A stretch of DNA of 51,120 bases from Acidobacteriaceae bacterium (GTDB taxonomy: Bacteria; Acidobacteriota; Terriglobia; Terriglobales; Acidobacteriaceae): NCBI GenBank assembly GCA_025352065.1, contig JANXUC010000171.1, positions 1-51,120 on the forward strand, in the 5' to 3' direction. The notes under the pieces are model-generated. The model was not told the DNA's origin and ran no database searches. It worked only from the letters and a program-made list of their open reading frames with translations. The translations under genes and the position numbers were made by a program. Shown here one piece after another: positions 33,450-41,996 of the stretch (within the stretch, counting starts at the first letter, position 1; every line of letters begins with the position of its first letter).

Positions 33450-36299
33450 CTAAGGAAGACCGGCGGGCAAGAATACCCCCTCCACACGAACAGCATGACG
33501 AGGCCGAGGCATCTTCGTACTGCCTTTGCGGTCCCGCCAAAGAATCGCGTTGAGTGTTGCAGAATCCGCCGCATCGGCATGCGAGAAATCCAGTCGTGCG
33601 GATTCTTTCGCAGCAGCTGTCTTCGGCGCATTCGCCTGATAGATCAAGCCGTTCTTCTGGTTGCGGAGATCCGCCGTAAACGGCGCTTGGTCGCCCTTAC
33701 CCGAAAACAAATCCGTCATCAGCGGAGAATATGCGTCGTTCACGTTCATCGCTGGCAGACCCAGTAGCGCTTCCATGGTATGCACCAGGCTCACCGTGGT
33801 GTGGAAGTCATGGTGCACAACCGGATTCTGCGCCGAACCCGGAGCATATTTGCTGATCACATACGCAGTGCTGCGATGAGCATCCACATGGTCAGCACCG
33901 TCTTGCGCGTCATCTTCCACAACGAAGATCGCCGTGTCCTCCCAATAAGAGCTATGCGAAACGGCCTCTACTACGCGGCCCAGCGCAAGATCGTTATCGG
34001 CAACCGAGGCTACCGGCGTTGGGAAATTGGCTCTCTTCCCTGCCGTGTGGTCGTTGGGCAGGCGCAAGAAAACATAGTTGGGCAACTCCCCCGCCTTCTT
34101 CCCTTCCGTTCGGGCGCGCACAAAGCCGTCAAACTCCTTCAGAAATTCATCAGCGCGAAGCTGGTCGGGATAGTCTTCCTTGAAATCGGCAAAGAGCGGA
34201 TCAAAATGATCACGGAGTTCGGGCTTGGTCGCGACGTTGCGCTTGATGATGGGAACGGGCCAGTGATAGGGATTGGGCGAACCCTTCGGCTGACCAAGAT
34301 AGTCGGGGAGAGGCTCACCGGGGGCAATCGAATTCTTAGCGCATTCACCGCCTGGAGGCGGTGGCGTTCCCTGCTTGGGTGACGCCTGACCGCGCTTGCC
34401 GCGTTTCTCGCACCACTCGGTAGCTACGAATTCGCCGTAATGTCGGTACGTCAGCCCGTGGCGCGCGACGTTGGTAAACAAATATTTCGACTGCGGTTCG
34501 TTCACATCGGGCAGATTTCGCTCCAAGGGATACTCATCGGCGACGATGCCTTCGAAATCATACGTGCGCTCTCTGCTGCGATAGTCGATCTGCCAGGTCT
34601 TTTCCGTATAGTCGGTAGTGGTGGCAGCCATCGACCACATGTGACCGTCACCCGAAACCTCTCCGGAGTCATAAAAATTATCGAGCACGCCAAATTGCAA
34701 AGCTAGGTGGTGCTGGTTCGGGGTGATGTCCTCGCCGTAAAGAACGAGCGATGGGTCTCCGTCTCCCACCTTGAGGTCGCCGAGAATCTGATCGTACGTG
34801 CGATTCTCTTTCACAATGTAGATCACGTGTTTTATGGGATTGCGACCAGCGGCGAATATGAATTGATCCGTCTCCGCCAGCAATAGATTTTGCTCTTGCG
34901 CTGCACGAGTCAGTTCTGGAAGCCGCTTTTCGACCTCCGACATCTTGAGCCGACCGACAGAGCCATGCAGCAGCGTGGGAATGTAAGGGAAGATATGCCG
35001 ATGCTTTGTGTGATTATCCGGAGCGGATCGTTCCGTATTTGGGCCAGTGCCGCGACCTTTGCCAGTTGCTATGAGAAGCTCCTCCCCGTGCGAAGCCAAC
35101 GCCGTGGGATACCACTCGGTGGGAATGCAGCCCAAAGCGGCTTGCGGTTTGGAGGCGCTCGTCCCTGTGGGCAATTTTTCGACATCGAAAACGGCAACCG
35201 AATTCGTGCCTGCATTGGCAGAGAAAAGCCGTTTGCCATCTCCGGACTGCGCTAGAGCATTGGGGATGCTCCCGCTCGATTTCTGCCCCGGCAGCAAAGT
35301 CGAAAGCCATGCGATCGGCTCACTCTTGGTGGCGCCTTTTCCTGTGTTGATGACGGCAATCAGATCCGCATTCGCCAGCGCTATATAGAGCCGTGTCTCA
35401 TCCGGACTCAGCAGCAAAGCCGTAGGATGCGTTCCGGGATCGGTTGCCAAAGTCGGCTCGCCCAACGAAATCCAGCGTGCGATCTTCCCTGACGAAAGAT
35501 CAAGTTCGGCAACTTTCGAGGCGTTCCACAAACTGCACCAAGCTCTGCTGCCATCGTGTGAAATCACGACCGAATAAGGGAACTCTGCCGGAATCAGCTT
35601 ATGCTGGCTCAAATCGAAGTGCTGCGCTTCCTTGCCAGTTTCGGCGTCAATCAGGATCACGCTGTCGGAGAGGTTGTTAGCGACTAAGATCTGCTCATGG
35701 CCCTCGCGATTCGTAACCGCAATCCCGGCAGGATACGGAATCGCCTGGCCGCGGCCCAGTTTGAACAGCGCCTTGGAAATGAATTTATCGTCGCCCACCG
35801 CCTGGGGCGCGATCTTGAGGAAGCGGTCCGCCTTCACTTTGCCATCTTGAAAGCTGTAAACGGCGATGCCATTTCCGGTATGGCCAGGCTTCTGTCCGCT
35901 GGGATCAGTAATTGATCCCATAGAGGCGTAGAGACGGTGGCCGTCACTGGAGAATGCAAGCCCGAGGAAATAGCTCTGAGCGGCGTTCTCGCCCAGGCGA
36001 TCATCCGGGAAGTCCGTAACTTGATTCGTATCAAGATTAAGGATGGCGATCGACTGCTTTAAGCCGGATTCAGGAGTGCCGTAGCCGTTGTTCAGCAGCG
36101 CCGCGTAATGGCCGTCAGGATGGATAGCAATCGCAGTGGGAAGCCCGTTCGTCGCTTGCGGGTCGCCCGGCGTGTGCGTCGCAAGATGCTTGCCTGAGGC
36201 CAGACGAGTCGCCTCGTTCGACTTCGAAGCGGTGCCCAAGAGAACGGTGACTGTGAGCAGCAAAATAGCCGGTGCGGCAAGACGCAAAAATACGCGCAA
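33450..36299 (-). CDS. Secreted YncE-like beta-propeller / phosphoesterase fusion
   Basis: A 949-aa exported protein: signal peptide (LAAPAILLLTVTVLLGTA), a YVTN/YncE-type seven-bladed propeller (about 50-450; recurring patterns such as HPDGHYAALLNNGYG and SPDETRLYIALANAD), then an alkaline-phosphatase-superfamily phosphoesterase (about 480-930) beginning KHVIYIVKENRTYDQILGDL and including VVEDDAQDGADHVDAHRS near the end. The TTG at 36299 is preferred: GGAGG lies six bases upstream; a longer frame begins at another TTG (36323). It is 76 bp downstream of phoU on the same strand and may belong to the pst operon, releasing phosphate from organic esters. The C-terminal codons overlap a degraded palindromic repeat. 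Confidence 0.88.
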   Translation of the reverse strand: MRVFLRLAAPAILLLTVTVLLGTASKSNEATRLASGKHLATHTPGDPQATNGLPTAIAIHPDGHYAALLNNGYGTPESGLKQSIAILNLDTNQVTDFPDDRLGENAAQSYFLGLAFSSDGHRLYASMGSITDPSGQKPGHTGNGIAVYSFQDGKVKADRFLKIAPQAVGDDKFISKALFKLGRGQAIPYPAGIAVTNREGHEQILVANNLSDSVILIDAETGKEAQHFDLSQHKLIPAEFPYSVVISHDGSRAWCSLWNASKVAELDLSSGKIARWISLGEPTLATDPGTHPTALLLSPDETRLYIALANADLIAVINTGKGATKSEPIAWLSTLLPGQKSSGSIPNALAQSGDGKRLFSANAGTNSVAVFDVEKLPTGTSASKPQAALGCIPTEWYPTALASHGEELLIATGKGRGTGPNTERSAPDNHTKHRHIFPYIPTLLHGSVGRLKMSEVEKRLPELTRAAQEQNLLLAETDQFIFAAGRNPIKHVIYIVKENRTYDQILGDLKVGDGDPSLVLYGEDITPNQHHLALQFGVLDNFYDSGEVSGDGHMWSMAATTTDYTEKTWQIDYRSRERTYDFEGIVADEYPLERNLPDVNEPQSKYLFTNVARHGLTYRHYGEFVATEWCEKRGKRGQASPKQGTPPPPGGECAKNSIAPGEPLPDYLGQPKGSPNPYHWPVPIIKRNVATKPELRDHFDPLFADFKEDYPDQLRADEFLKEFDGFVRARTEGKKAGELPNYVFLRLPNDHTAGKRANFPTPVASVADNDLALGRVVEAVSHSSYWEDTAIFVVEDDAQDGADHVDAHRSTAYVISKYAPGSAQNPVVHHDFHTTVSLVHTMEALLGLPAMNVNDAYSPLMTDLFSGKGDQAPFTADLRNQKNGLIYQANAPKTAAAKESARLDFSHADAADSATLNAILWRDRKGSTKMPRPRHAVRVEGVFLPAGLP
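33462..33487 (+). repeat. Degraded palindromic repeat at the 3' end of a gene
   Basis: GGCGGGCAAGAATACCCCC plus TCCACAC resembles GGCGAGCAAGAATGCTCGCC plus CTGCAC at 14860, with several changes. It encodes the last residues of the phosphoesterase, opposite strand. Confidence 0.35.
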
Positions 36300-36399
36300 G
36301 TGAAGCCTCCGAAGCAAGATCAAAGTCTACCGTTTGAGGAAGAATCGTCGAAATACCGTCGAGAAGCTACGCCTGCAAAGTCCGAAATGGCGGGCAATA

Positions 36400-37098
36400 C
36401 TAACTGCCGGTCGTCCCAGCCGTAGGCTGCACAGGCGCTTCCTGAGCGGCGTTGTGGCGGACATCGTCGCCACGGACCCAGAAAATGACATCTTCTGCAA
36501 TATTGGTGGCGTGGTCGGCAACGCGTTCCAGGTTGCGTGCAATCAGAAGCGCATCCAACGCCTGCCGTGTGGCTTCAGGATTCGTATTCATCTTTTTCAC
36601 GAGAACGATAAATGCATCGTCGCGCATGCGGTCCACAACGTTGTCCATTTCCAGAACGGCCTGAGCCAACTCAGCCTTGCCTTCAACAAAAGACTCCAGC
36701 GATCTCCGAACCATCGCGGACACCGCGGTCGCCATACGCGGGATGTCCACGGGCAACTCCACTGCCGGAAGTTCTACCATATCCATCACGCGCTCGGCGA
36801 TGTTGACGGCCTGGTCTCCCACACGCTCCAGGTCCGCGTTGATCTTGACCACCGCGAGCAGGAAGCGGAGATCGACCGCCATGGGCTGCTGCATGGCCAT
36901 GAGATCGAAAGCAGTCTCGTCAATATCGCGCTCGGCGGCATTGATCAGGGTTTCATTCTCCAGAACCTGATGGCAGCCGTTCAGATCGCGATCAATGTAA
37001 GCTTGGCAGGCGCGTTCCACCGCCTGCTCCGCCAGCCCACCCATGCGCAGGAGCTTCTCCCTCAGTTCGTCGAGCCCTTGCTGAAAACGCGTTCGCAT
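36400..37098 (-). CDS. phoU: Phosphate-transport regulator PhoU
   Basis: A 232-aa protein of two PhoU three-helix bundles (RTRFQQGLDELREKLLRMGG, then LRFLLAVVKINADLERVGDQAVNIAE, and ALLIARNLERVADHATNIAEDV). The E/DRxxD-type metal-binding motifs ERVGDQ and ERVADH, one in each half, are intact. PhoU links Pst transporter activity to the PhoR/PhoB two-component system and blocks phosphate signalling when phosphate is plentiful. Its start overlaps the pstB stop by one base (TAATG). The C-terminal tail (about 15 residues) is not conserved-looking. Confidence 0.95.
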   Translation of the reverse strand: MRTRFQQGLDELREKLLRMGGLAEQAVERACQAYIDRDLNGCHQVLENETLINAAERDIDETAFDLMAMQQPMAVDLRFLLAVVKINADLERVGDQAVNIAERVMDMVELPAVELPVDIPRMATAVSAMVRRSLESFVEGKAELAQAVLEMDNVVDRMRDDAFIVLVKKMNTNPEATRQALDALLIARNLERVADHATNIAEDVIFWVRGDDVRHNAAQEAPVQPTAGTTGS

Positions 37099-37859
37099 TA
37101 TCCGAACCTGCCTGTGATGTAATCTTCCGTCCGCTTGTCGGAAGGTGTAGTAAAAATCTTTGTCGTTTTCTCAAACTCGATCAATTTGCCCAAAAGGAAA
37201 AATCCAGTGTACTCCGCGACTCGGGCTGCCTGCTGCATATTATGCGTCACAATCAGAATTGTATAGTTCTGCTTCAGCTGAAAGATCAAGTCTTCAATCT
37301 TGCCTGTGGAAATGGGGTCGAGCGCTGAGCATGGCTCGTCCATCAGCACAACCTCGGGCTCCACTGCCAAGGCGCGCGCGATACACAATCGCTGCTGCTG
37401 CCCACCAGAAAGGCTGGCACCGGACTTCTTTTTCAGATCGTCTTTGACTTCGTCCCATAATGCAGCGTTCTTGAGCGAACGCTCGACAATCTCATCCATC
37501 TGCTTTGCATTACTGCGAAACCGGTTCAGCTTTAAACCAGCCGCCACGTTGTCATACACGGACATTGTCGGAAATGGATTCGGCTTTTGGAACACCATGC
37601 CAACGCGACGCCTCAATTGCGGGGCCGACGTACCGTTATACGCATCGACTTCGCCAATCTTCACCGACCCTGTCGCCTTGGCATCCGGAATGGTCTCGTG
37701 CATTCGGTTAATGCAACGCACGAAAGTGGACTTGCCGCAGCCCGAAGGACCGATCAGCGCGGTGCAATGATTCGCAGCCGCCGTCATCGTGATGTCAAAC
37801 AGCGCTTGCTTCTTCCCGAACCAGGCGTTCAGGTTCTTAACTTGGATACTTACACCCAT
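37098..37859 (-). CDS. pstB: Phosphate ABC transporter ATP-binding protein PstB
   Basis: A 253-aa ABC ATPase powering high-affinity phosphate uptake. Walker A ([18 protein letters not shown]), the signature [16 protein letters not shown] and Walker B ([13 protein letters not shown]) followed by the switch histidine ([10 protein letters not shown]) are all present. Only 3 bp separate it from pstA, and its stop overlaps phoU. GGAG lies about 11 bases before the ATG. Confidence 0.97.
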   Translation of the reverse strand: MGVSIQVKNLNAWFGKKQALFDITMTAAANHCTALIGPSGCGKSTFVRCINRMHETIPDAKATGSVKIGEVDAYNGTSAPQLRRRVGMVFQKPNPFPTMSVYDNVAAGLKLNRFRSNAKQMDEIVERSLKNAALWDEVKDDLKKKSGASLSGGQQQRLCIARALAVEPEVVLMDEPCSALDPISTGKIEDLIFQLKQNYTILIVTHNMQQAARVAEYTGFFLLGKLIEFEKTTKIFTTPSDKRTEDYITGRFG

Positions 37860-37862
37860 AAC

Positions 37863-38771
37863 TTAGTGCGCTCCCCTGAGGTTGCCGCGACTCACGGCCA
37901 AGCGAACGGCTGAAACCGCCACCACAATCATCACGATCAACACCAACGCGCCTGCCCAAGCCTGCTTGTGCCATTCGTCAAACGGAGAAATGGCGTAAGC
38001 GAAAATTTGCAGAGGTAAGGCCGCGGTCGGCTGATTCAGATTGAAATTCCAGAACTGATTGCCAAAAGCCGTAAACAACAGAGGAGCGGTCTCTCCTGCC
38101 ACGCGCGCAAACGCTAACATCACTCCCGTTATAACTCCGGGGAGGGCTGTGCGCAATGTTATGGAAAGCGTCGTACGCCACTGCGGAACACCGAGCCCAA
38201 ACGCAGCTTCGCGAATCTGCGACGGTACCAACAGCAGCATTTCTTCCGTGGTCCGCGTGATGGTGGGAATCATCATGATCGCCAACGCTACACCACCAGC
38301 CAGCGCTGAGAAATGCTTCTGCTTCAAGACCACCAGACTGTAAGCGACGATGCCGATCACGATGGAAGGCACGCCGTTTAATACGTCCGAGACGAAGCGC
38401 ACAATGAATCCCAAATACCCGCCGCGCCCATACTCCGCAAGATAAATTCCAGCTCCGATTCCGACAGGAATACCCAGCAGACTTGCCAGCCCGAGGATCA
38501 CCGCCGAGCCCTCGATCGCGTTGGCCATGCCTCCGCCTGGTTCGCCGACCGGCTTGGGCGTCTGGGTCAGGAAATCCCAACTGATGGAGCCAACGCCCTT
38601 GTAGACAAGGTATCCAAAAATCGCAAGCAAGGGGGCCAAAACCAGGAACATCGCCGATACCGAAAGCGCCGTCATGACATGATCCGTGACCATCCGGCGC
38701 TTACTCACGTTCGGTATTTCCAAGGCGTTGGAGCCAGCCATTGCTTGGTTCGGCGTTACGCTGTTAGACAT
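37863..38771 (-). CDS. pstA: Phosphate ABC transporter permease PstA
   Basis: A 302-aa membrane permease with about six helices. The family loop that contacts PstB is seen in REAAFGLGVPQWRTTLSITLRTALPG, and the ETAPLLFTA segment is typical of PstA. Its start overlaps the end of pstC by 8 bp, and pstB follows after 3 bp. Confidence 0.96.
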   Translation of the reverse strand: MSNSVTPNQAMAGSNALEIPNVSKRRMVTDHVMTALSVSAMFLVLAPLLAIFGYLVYKGVGSISWDFLTQTPKPVGEPGGGMANAIEGSAVILGLASLLGIPVGIGAGIYLAEYGRGGYLGFIVRFVSDVLNGVPSIVIGIVAYSLVVLKQKHFSALAGGVALAIMMIPTITRTTEEMLLLVPSQIREAAFGLGVPQWRTTLSITLRTALPGVITGVMLAFARVAGETAPLLFTAFGNQFWNFNLNQPTAALPLQIFAYAISPFDEWHKQAWAGALVLIVMIVVAVSAVRLAVSRGNLRGAH

Positions 38772-39798
38772 TTCCCCTCGCAGGTTGCCCTTTTGTCACC
38801 GACCATACCAGCAGGCGAGCCAAAGCGTTTACGATGATCGTCACAAAAAAAAGTGCCAACCCGATTTCCACCAACGCGCTCAGGTACAGATCGCCTGTGG
38901 CTTCGCTGAACTCGTTGGCAATCACCGACGCCATACTGTAACCGGGCGCAAAGAGCGATTTCGCAATCTCAGGCCGATTGCCGATCACCATGGTCACAGC
39001 CATGGTCTCACCGAGAGCGCGTCCCAAACCCAAAATAATGCCGCCCACGATGCCGGTACGAGCATTGCGCAGAACACCTACGCGAATCATCTCCCAACGA
39101 GTGGCCCCCAACGCCAAGACTCCCTCGCGTTGATGCGACGGAACCACTCGCATCACTTCCCGCGTAATGGAAGAAATCACAGGCAGAATCATGATCGCGA
39201 GAATCACGCCCGCCGCAAGCATTCCGATGCCAAAAGGGGGACCCTCAAACAACCCAGTCCAACCCAGCCACTTCGCGAGCCCCGGCTGGATGTAATTGCG
39301 CAAAATCGGCACCAGGATGAAAATCGCCCATAAGCCATAGATAACGCTGGGGATGGCAGCCAGCAGCTCGGTAAAAAATGAAAGCGGGCTGCGCAGCCAT
39401 ACTGGGCACATTTCGGTCAGGAAAATGGCTGTTCCGACAGCAAGAGGTACGGCAATAACCAGCGCGAGCAGCGACGAAACCAGCGTCCCGTAGATGAACG
39501 GTAAAGCCCCGTAGTGGTCCTGCACAGGATCCCAGTCCTGACCACTGAAGAAGCTCAAACCAAAAGCGTTCCAGGACAACCGGGAATTCAGGACCAACTC
39601 GTAAACGATGAGCGCCAGGATGACCAGTACGGAAATAGCGCACGCCCACATAGCGTAGCGAAACAACTGGTCGGGCCAGCGCGAATCCGTAACTTGGGCT
39701 AGAGGCGAAGGGCGGCGCTCCAAACTTGGGGCCAGCTGCCGTCCGGCGCTTGTCATATCAATACGGATATCTGGCATATTCGGGGCAGGGTCCGCCAT
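38764..39798 (-). CDS. pstC: Phosphate ABC transporter permease PstC
   Basis: A 344-aa permease, head of the pstCAB-phoU operon. About 40 N-terminal residues are polar, then six helices; the EAA-type loop HQREGVLALGATRWEMIRVGVLRNARTG and LGRALGETMAVTMVIGN are typical. The ATG at 39798 has TAGGA about eight bases upstream and a Pho-box-like repeat 22-40 bases upstream. No pstS precedes it: the binding protein lies 7 kb away at 46633. Confidence 0.96.
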   Translation of the reverse strand: MADPAPNMPDIRIDMTSAGRQLAPSLERRPSPLAQVTDSRWPDQLFRYAMWACAISVLVILALIVYELVLNSRLSWNAFGLSFFSGQDWDPVQDHYGALPFIYGTLVSSLLALVIAVPLAVGTAIFLTEMCPVWLRSPLSFFTELLAAIPSVIYGLWAIFILVPILRNYIQPGLAKWLGWTGLFEGPPFGIGMLAAGVILAIMILPVISSITREVMRVVPSHQREGVLALGATRWEMIRVGVLRNARTGIVGGIILGLGRALGETMAVTMVIGNRPEIAKSLFAPGYSMASVIANEFSEATGDLYLSALVEIGLALFFVTIIVNALARLLVWSVTKGQPARGNV

Positions 39799-39820
39799 CG
39801 CGAAATCCTACCATGCACTT

Positions 39821-39838
39821 GTTACAGACTGGTTAAAA
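39821..39838 (-). promoter_or_regulatory. Pho-box-like direct repeat upstream of pstC
   Basis: On the minus strand TTAAC and GTAAC units recur 11 bp apart (TTTTTAACCAG then TCTGTAACAAG). The PhoB consensus is CTGTCATA-type units in 11-bp repeats. The right unit matches the pstS repeats closely, the left one less well. Confidence 0.5.
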
Positions 39839-39949
39839 AGCTCGGATTTGCCTCGAAGCTGCTTCAGGGCAACGCTCCGACCCTGATTTTGCTTTGCAAA
39901 ATACCTTGAAAACATTTAAGAGTGCTAAAGACCTGATTCTAGTTCCCTT

Positions 39950-41470
39950 ATGCCAGTCTTTGCAGCCGTAGATATCGGCTCCAACTCAGTTCGCCTGAAG
40001 CTTGCCCGCTTGCAGGGGCGCAAGCTGACCGAGCTCCACGAAGATCGTGCCGTTACGCGGCTGGGGGAGTTGGCATTTCGTACCGGCTATCTATCCCCGG
40101 ATGCGATGGCGGAGACCATCAAGGTTCTACGGCGGTTCCACAAGACGGCTCAGCGCCTGGGAGCCGATCGGGTCCGTGTCGTGGGAACCAGCGCGATGCG
40201 GGACGCCCGCAACTCCCAAGCCCTGCTGGAATGGGTTCGTTCGGCCACCGGCTGGACCGTGGAGATCATTACTGGCCAGGAGGAGGGCCGCCTAATCCAC
40301 CTTGGACTCGTGTCGAACCTGCGACTGAGCGCGTCCCCGGTACTGTTGATGGACTTGGGTGGCGGCAGTTGTGAGTTGACGATTTCCCAAAATGGGCACA
40401 TCAAGGACAGCGTGAGCCTGCCATTGGGCGCCGTGCGCCTAACCAGTGAGTTCCTGAGGCATGATCCTCCACGCAACGGCGAACTGGAGCGCTTACGTGC
40501 ATTTGTGACGCGCTACGTGGGCCGTGTTGCCCAACGAGTGACCGCGGCAGGGGTAAAGACGTCCATTGCAACCTCGGGCACAGCAGCGGCCCTGGCGGCC
40601 TTGAGTGCGGGAGCCACGAATCCCCAAAAGGGACTGGTCTCTCGGGACTCGGCAAGACGGCTTGCCAAACTACTGGCACGGCTCGGCCCCGAAGAGCGCA
40701 AGAACCTGCCGGGTATTGGGCCTCGTCGGGCGGAAATTATAGTCGCGGGTGCGGCCGTTTACGCCGAAATCCTGGAGCGCTGTAAACTTCCGGGCTTTCG
40801 CTATTCCTCGTTGGGGCTTCGCGACGGCCTGCTGGCGCAGATGGCGGCTGAGTACGACAGCAAAACCCGCTCTGCGAAGCAAATCGAGTCCGAACGTTGG
40901 GATTCTGTGCTGGATGCTGTCCGCCACTACCACGTGGAGGGAAAGCATGCGCTGCGGGTGCGCGAATTCGCCATGCAGCTTTTTGACGCGTTGAAGTCGG
41001 TTCATTTGCTACCGCCCGAATACAGGGAGTTGCTCGGAGCAGCCGCTATGCTCTATGAGGTTGGCGATTATGTAAACCGGAACGGGCGCCATCGCCACGC
41101 CTACTACATTATTGCGAATTCCGAGGTACTGGGATTCAATCCCGACCAGCGAAATGTGATTGCGGCCATTGCGCGCTATATGGGGAAGAGCCGTCCGCTG
41201 CCCACCGATGCTCCGATGCGCCCACTGCCACCTGCCGAGCAGGAACATACGCGGAAAGCAATCTGCCTGCTGCGTTTGGCCCGTGCCCTGAATTTGGGGA
41301 GAAGCGATTCCGTGCGCGCGGTGAAGATTCATTCCCGCGAGGCGAACGTGAAACTAACTTTGGTTCCCAAGCGCGGCATGGGAGCGGACCTGGAATTGTG
41401 GGCGATTGAAAAAGATCAACTCTATTTCCGAGAGCTTTTTGGGCGAACGCTTTCCGCAACGGCATTGTGA
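39950..41470 (+). CDS. ppx: Exopolyphosphatase / pppGpp phosphatase family protein with HD domain
   Basis: A 506-aa Ppx/GppA protein that cuts terminal phosphate from polyphosphate (and possibly from pppGpp). The ASKHA ATPase-fold motifs are present: AAVDIGSNSVRLKLA at the N-terminus, VVGTSAMRDARN, and LLMDLGGGSCELTI. The C-terminal half (from about residue 310) is the HD-like helical domain of long Ppx proteins (LLGAAAMLYEVGDYVNRNGRHRHAYYIIANSE). It is divergent from pstC and converges on sixA, overlapping its 3' end by 49 bp. No ribosome site precedes the ATG. Confidence 0.93.
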   Translation: MPVFAAVDIGSNSVRLKLARLQGRKLTELHEDRAVTRLGELAFRTGYLSPDAMAETIKVLRRFHKTAQRLGADRVRVVGTSAMRDARNSQALLEWVRSATGWTVEIITGQEEGRLIHLGLVSNLRLSASPVLLMDLGGGSCELTISQNGHIKDSVSLPLGAVRLTSEFLRHDPPRNGELERLRAFVTRYVGRVAQRVTAAGVKTSIATSGTAAALAALSAGATNPQKGLVSRDSARRLAKLLARLGPEERKNLPGIGPRRAEIIVAGAAVYAEILERCKLPGFRYSSLGLRDGLLAQMAAEYDSKTRSAKQIESERWDSVLDAVRHYHVEGKHALRVREFAMQLFDALKSVHLLPPEYRELLGAAAMLYEVGDYVNRNGRHRHAYYIIANSEVLGFNPDQRNVIAAIARYMGKSRPLPTDAPMRPLPPAEQEHTRKAICLLRLARALNLGRSDSVRAVKIHSREANVKLTLVPKRGMGADLELWAIEKDQLYFRELFGRTLSATAL

Positions 41471-41952
41471 ACCGCGCGTAGAATTCTCGGAGTAATGCAC
41501 CACATCAGTTCGCCCGCGTTGCGCCGTAGTTCCACTCGCGCAACCGCTCCCTTTTTCAGATCGATGGAAGCTTCGCACCCGGCGGCGCTGATGATTCTGC
41601 CGACAAATTCACTCAGATTAGGGTTGTGCCCGACGACCATAACCGCTTCCAGCTTGCGATGTTTGTCCAGGGCGGCACGAAATTCCGCAAATGTTCCGGC
41701 GGGACGCAGCGAGGACTCCAAAAGGATTTTGCCATCGAAACCTATTTCATTTCCGACCAGTGAAGCAGTCTGCGCGGAACGCTTCAGTGGGCTGGAAAGA
41801 ATAGCGTCCACATGAACGTCCGCGGCGGAAAGAAAACGACCCAAGTGGCCGCACTGCTCGATGCCTTCCTTATCAAGACCGCGCTTCTCGTCTTTCTTAG
41901 GATTGTCGAGGCGCTCTCCGGCGCTGGCGTGGCGGAGGAAATAAACGATCAT
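41422..41952 (-). CDS. sixA: Phosphohistidine phosphatase SixA
   Basis: A 176-aa histidine-phosphatase-superfamily protein. The catalytic RHG-type motif is at the N-terminus (YFLRHASAGERLD), with LSSPLKRSAQTA and VMVVGHNPNLSEFV holding the second catalytic histidine. SixA removes phosphate from phosphohistidine, classically on ArcB or PTS proteins. It follows ppk by 44 bp on the same strand, and its last 16 codons overlap the end of ppx on the other strand. The location next to ppk is recurrent and suggests a link to polyphosphate or phosphate signalling, unproven. Confidence 0.92.
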   Translation of the reverse strand: MIVYFLRHASAGERLDNPKKDEKRGLDKEGIEQCGHLGRFLSAADVHVDAILSSPLKRSAQTASLVGNEIGFDGKILLESSLRPAGTFAEFRAALDKHRKLEAVMVVGHNPNLSEFVGRIISAAGCEASIDLKKGAVARVELRRNAGELMWCITPRILRAVHNAVAESVRPKSSRK

Positions 41953-41996
41953 GCGAACCTAACTCCCTTGCTTGCAATCTCGCACAGGTACCCTGG

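Noticed and set aside
39886-39902. Hairpin ATTTTGC-TTT-GCAAAAT upstream of ppx as an operator or terminator
   Set aside because: AT-rich and short, no tail of T, no known operator; likely chance.
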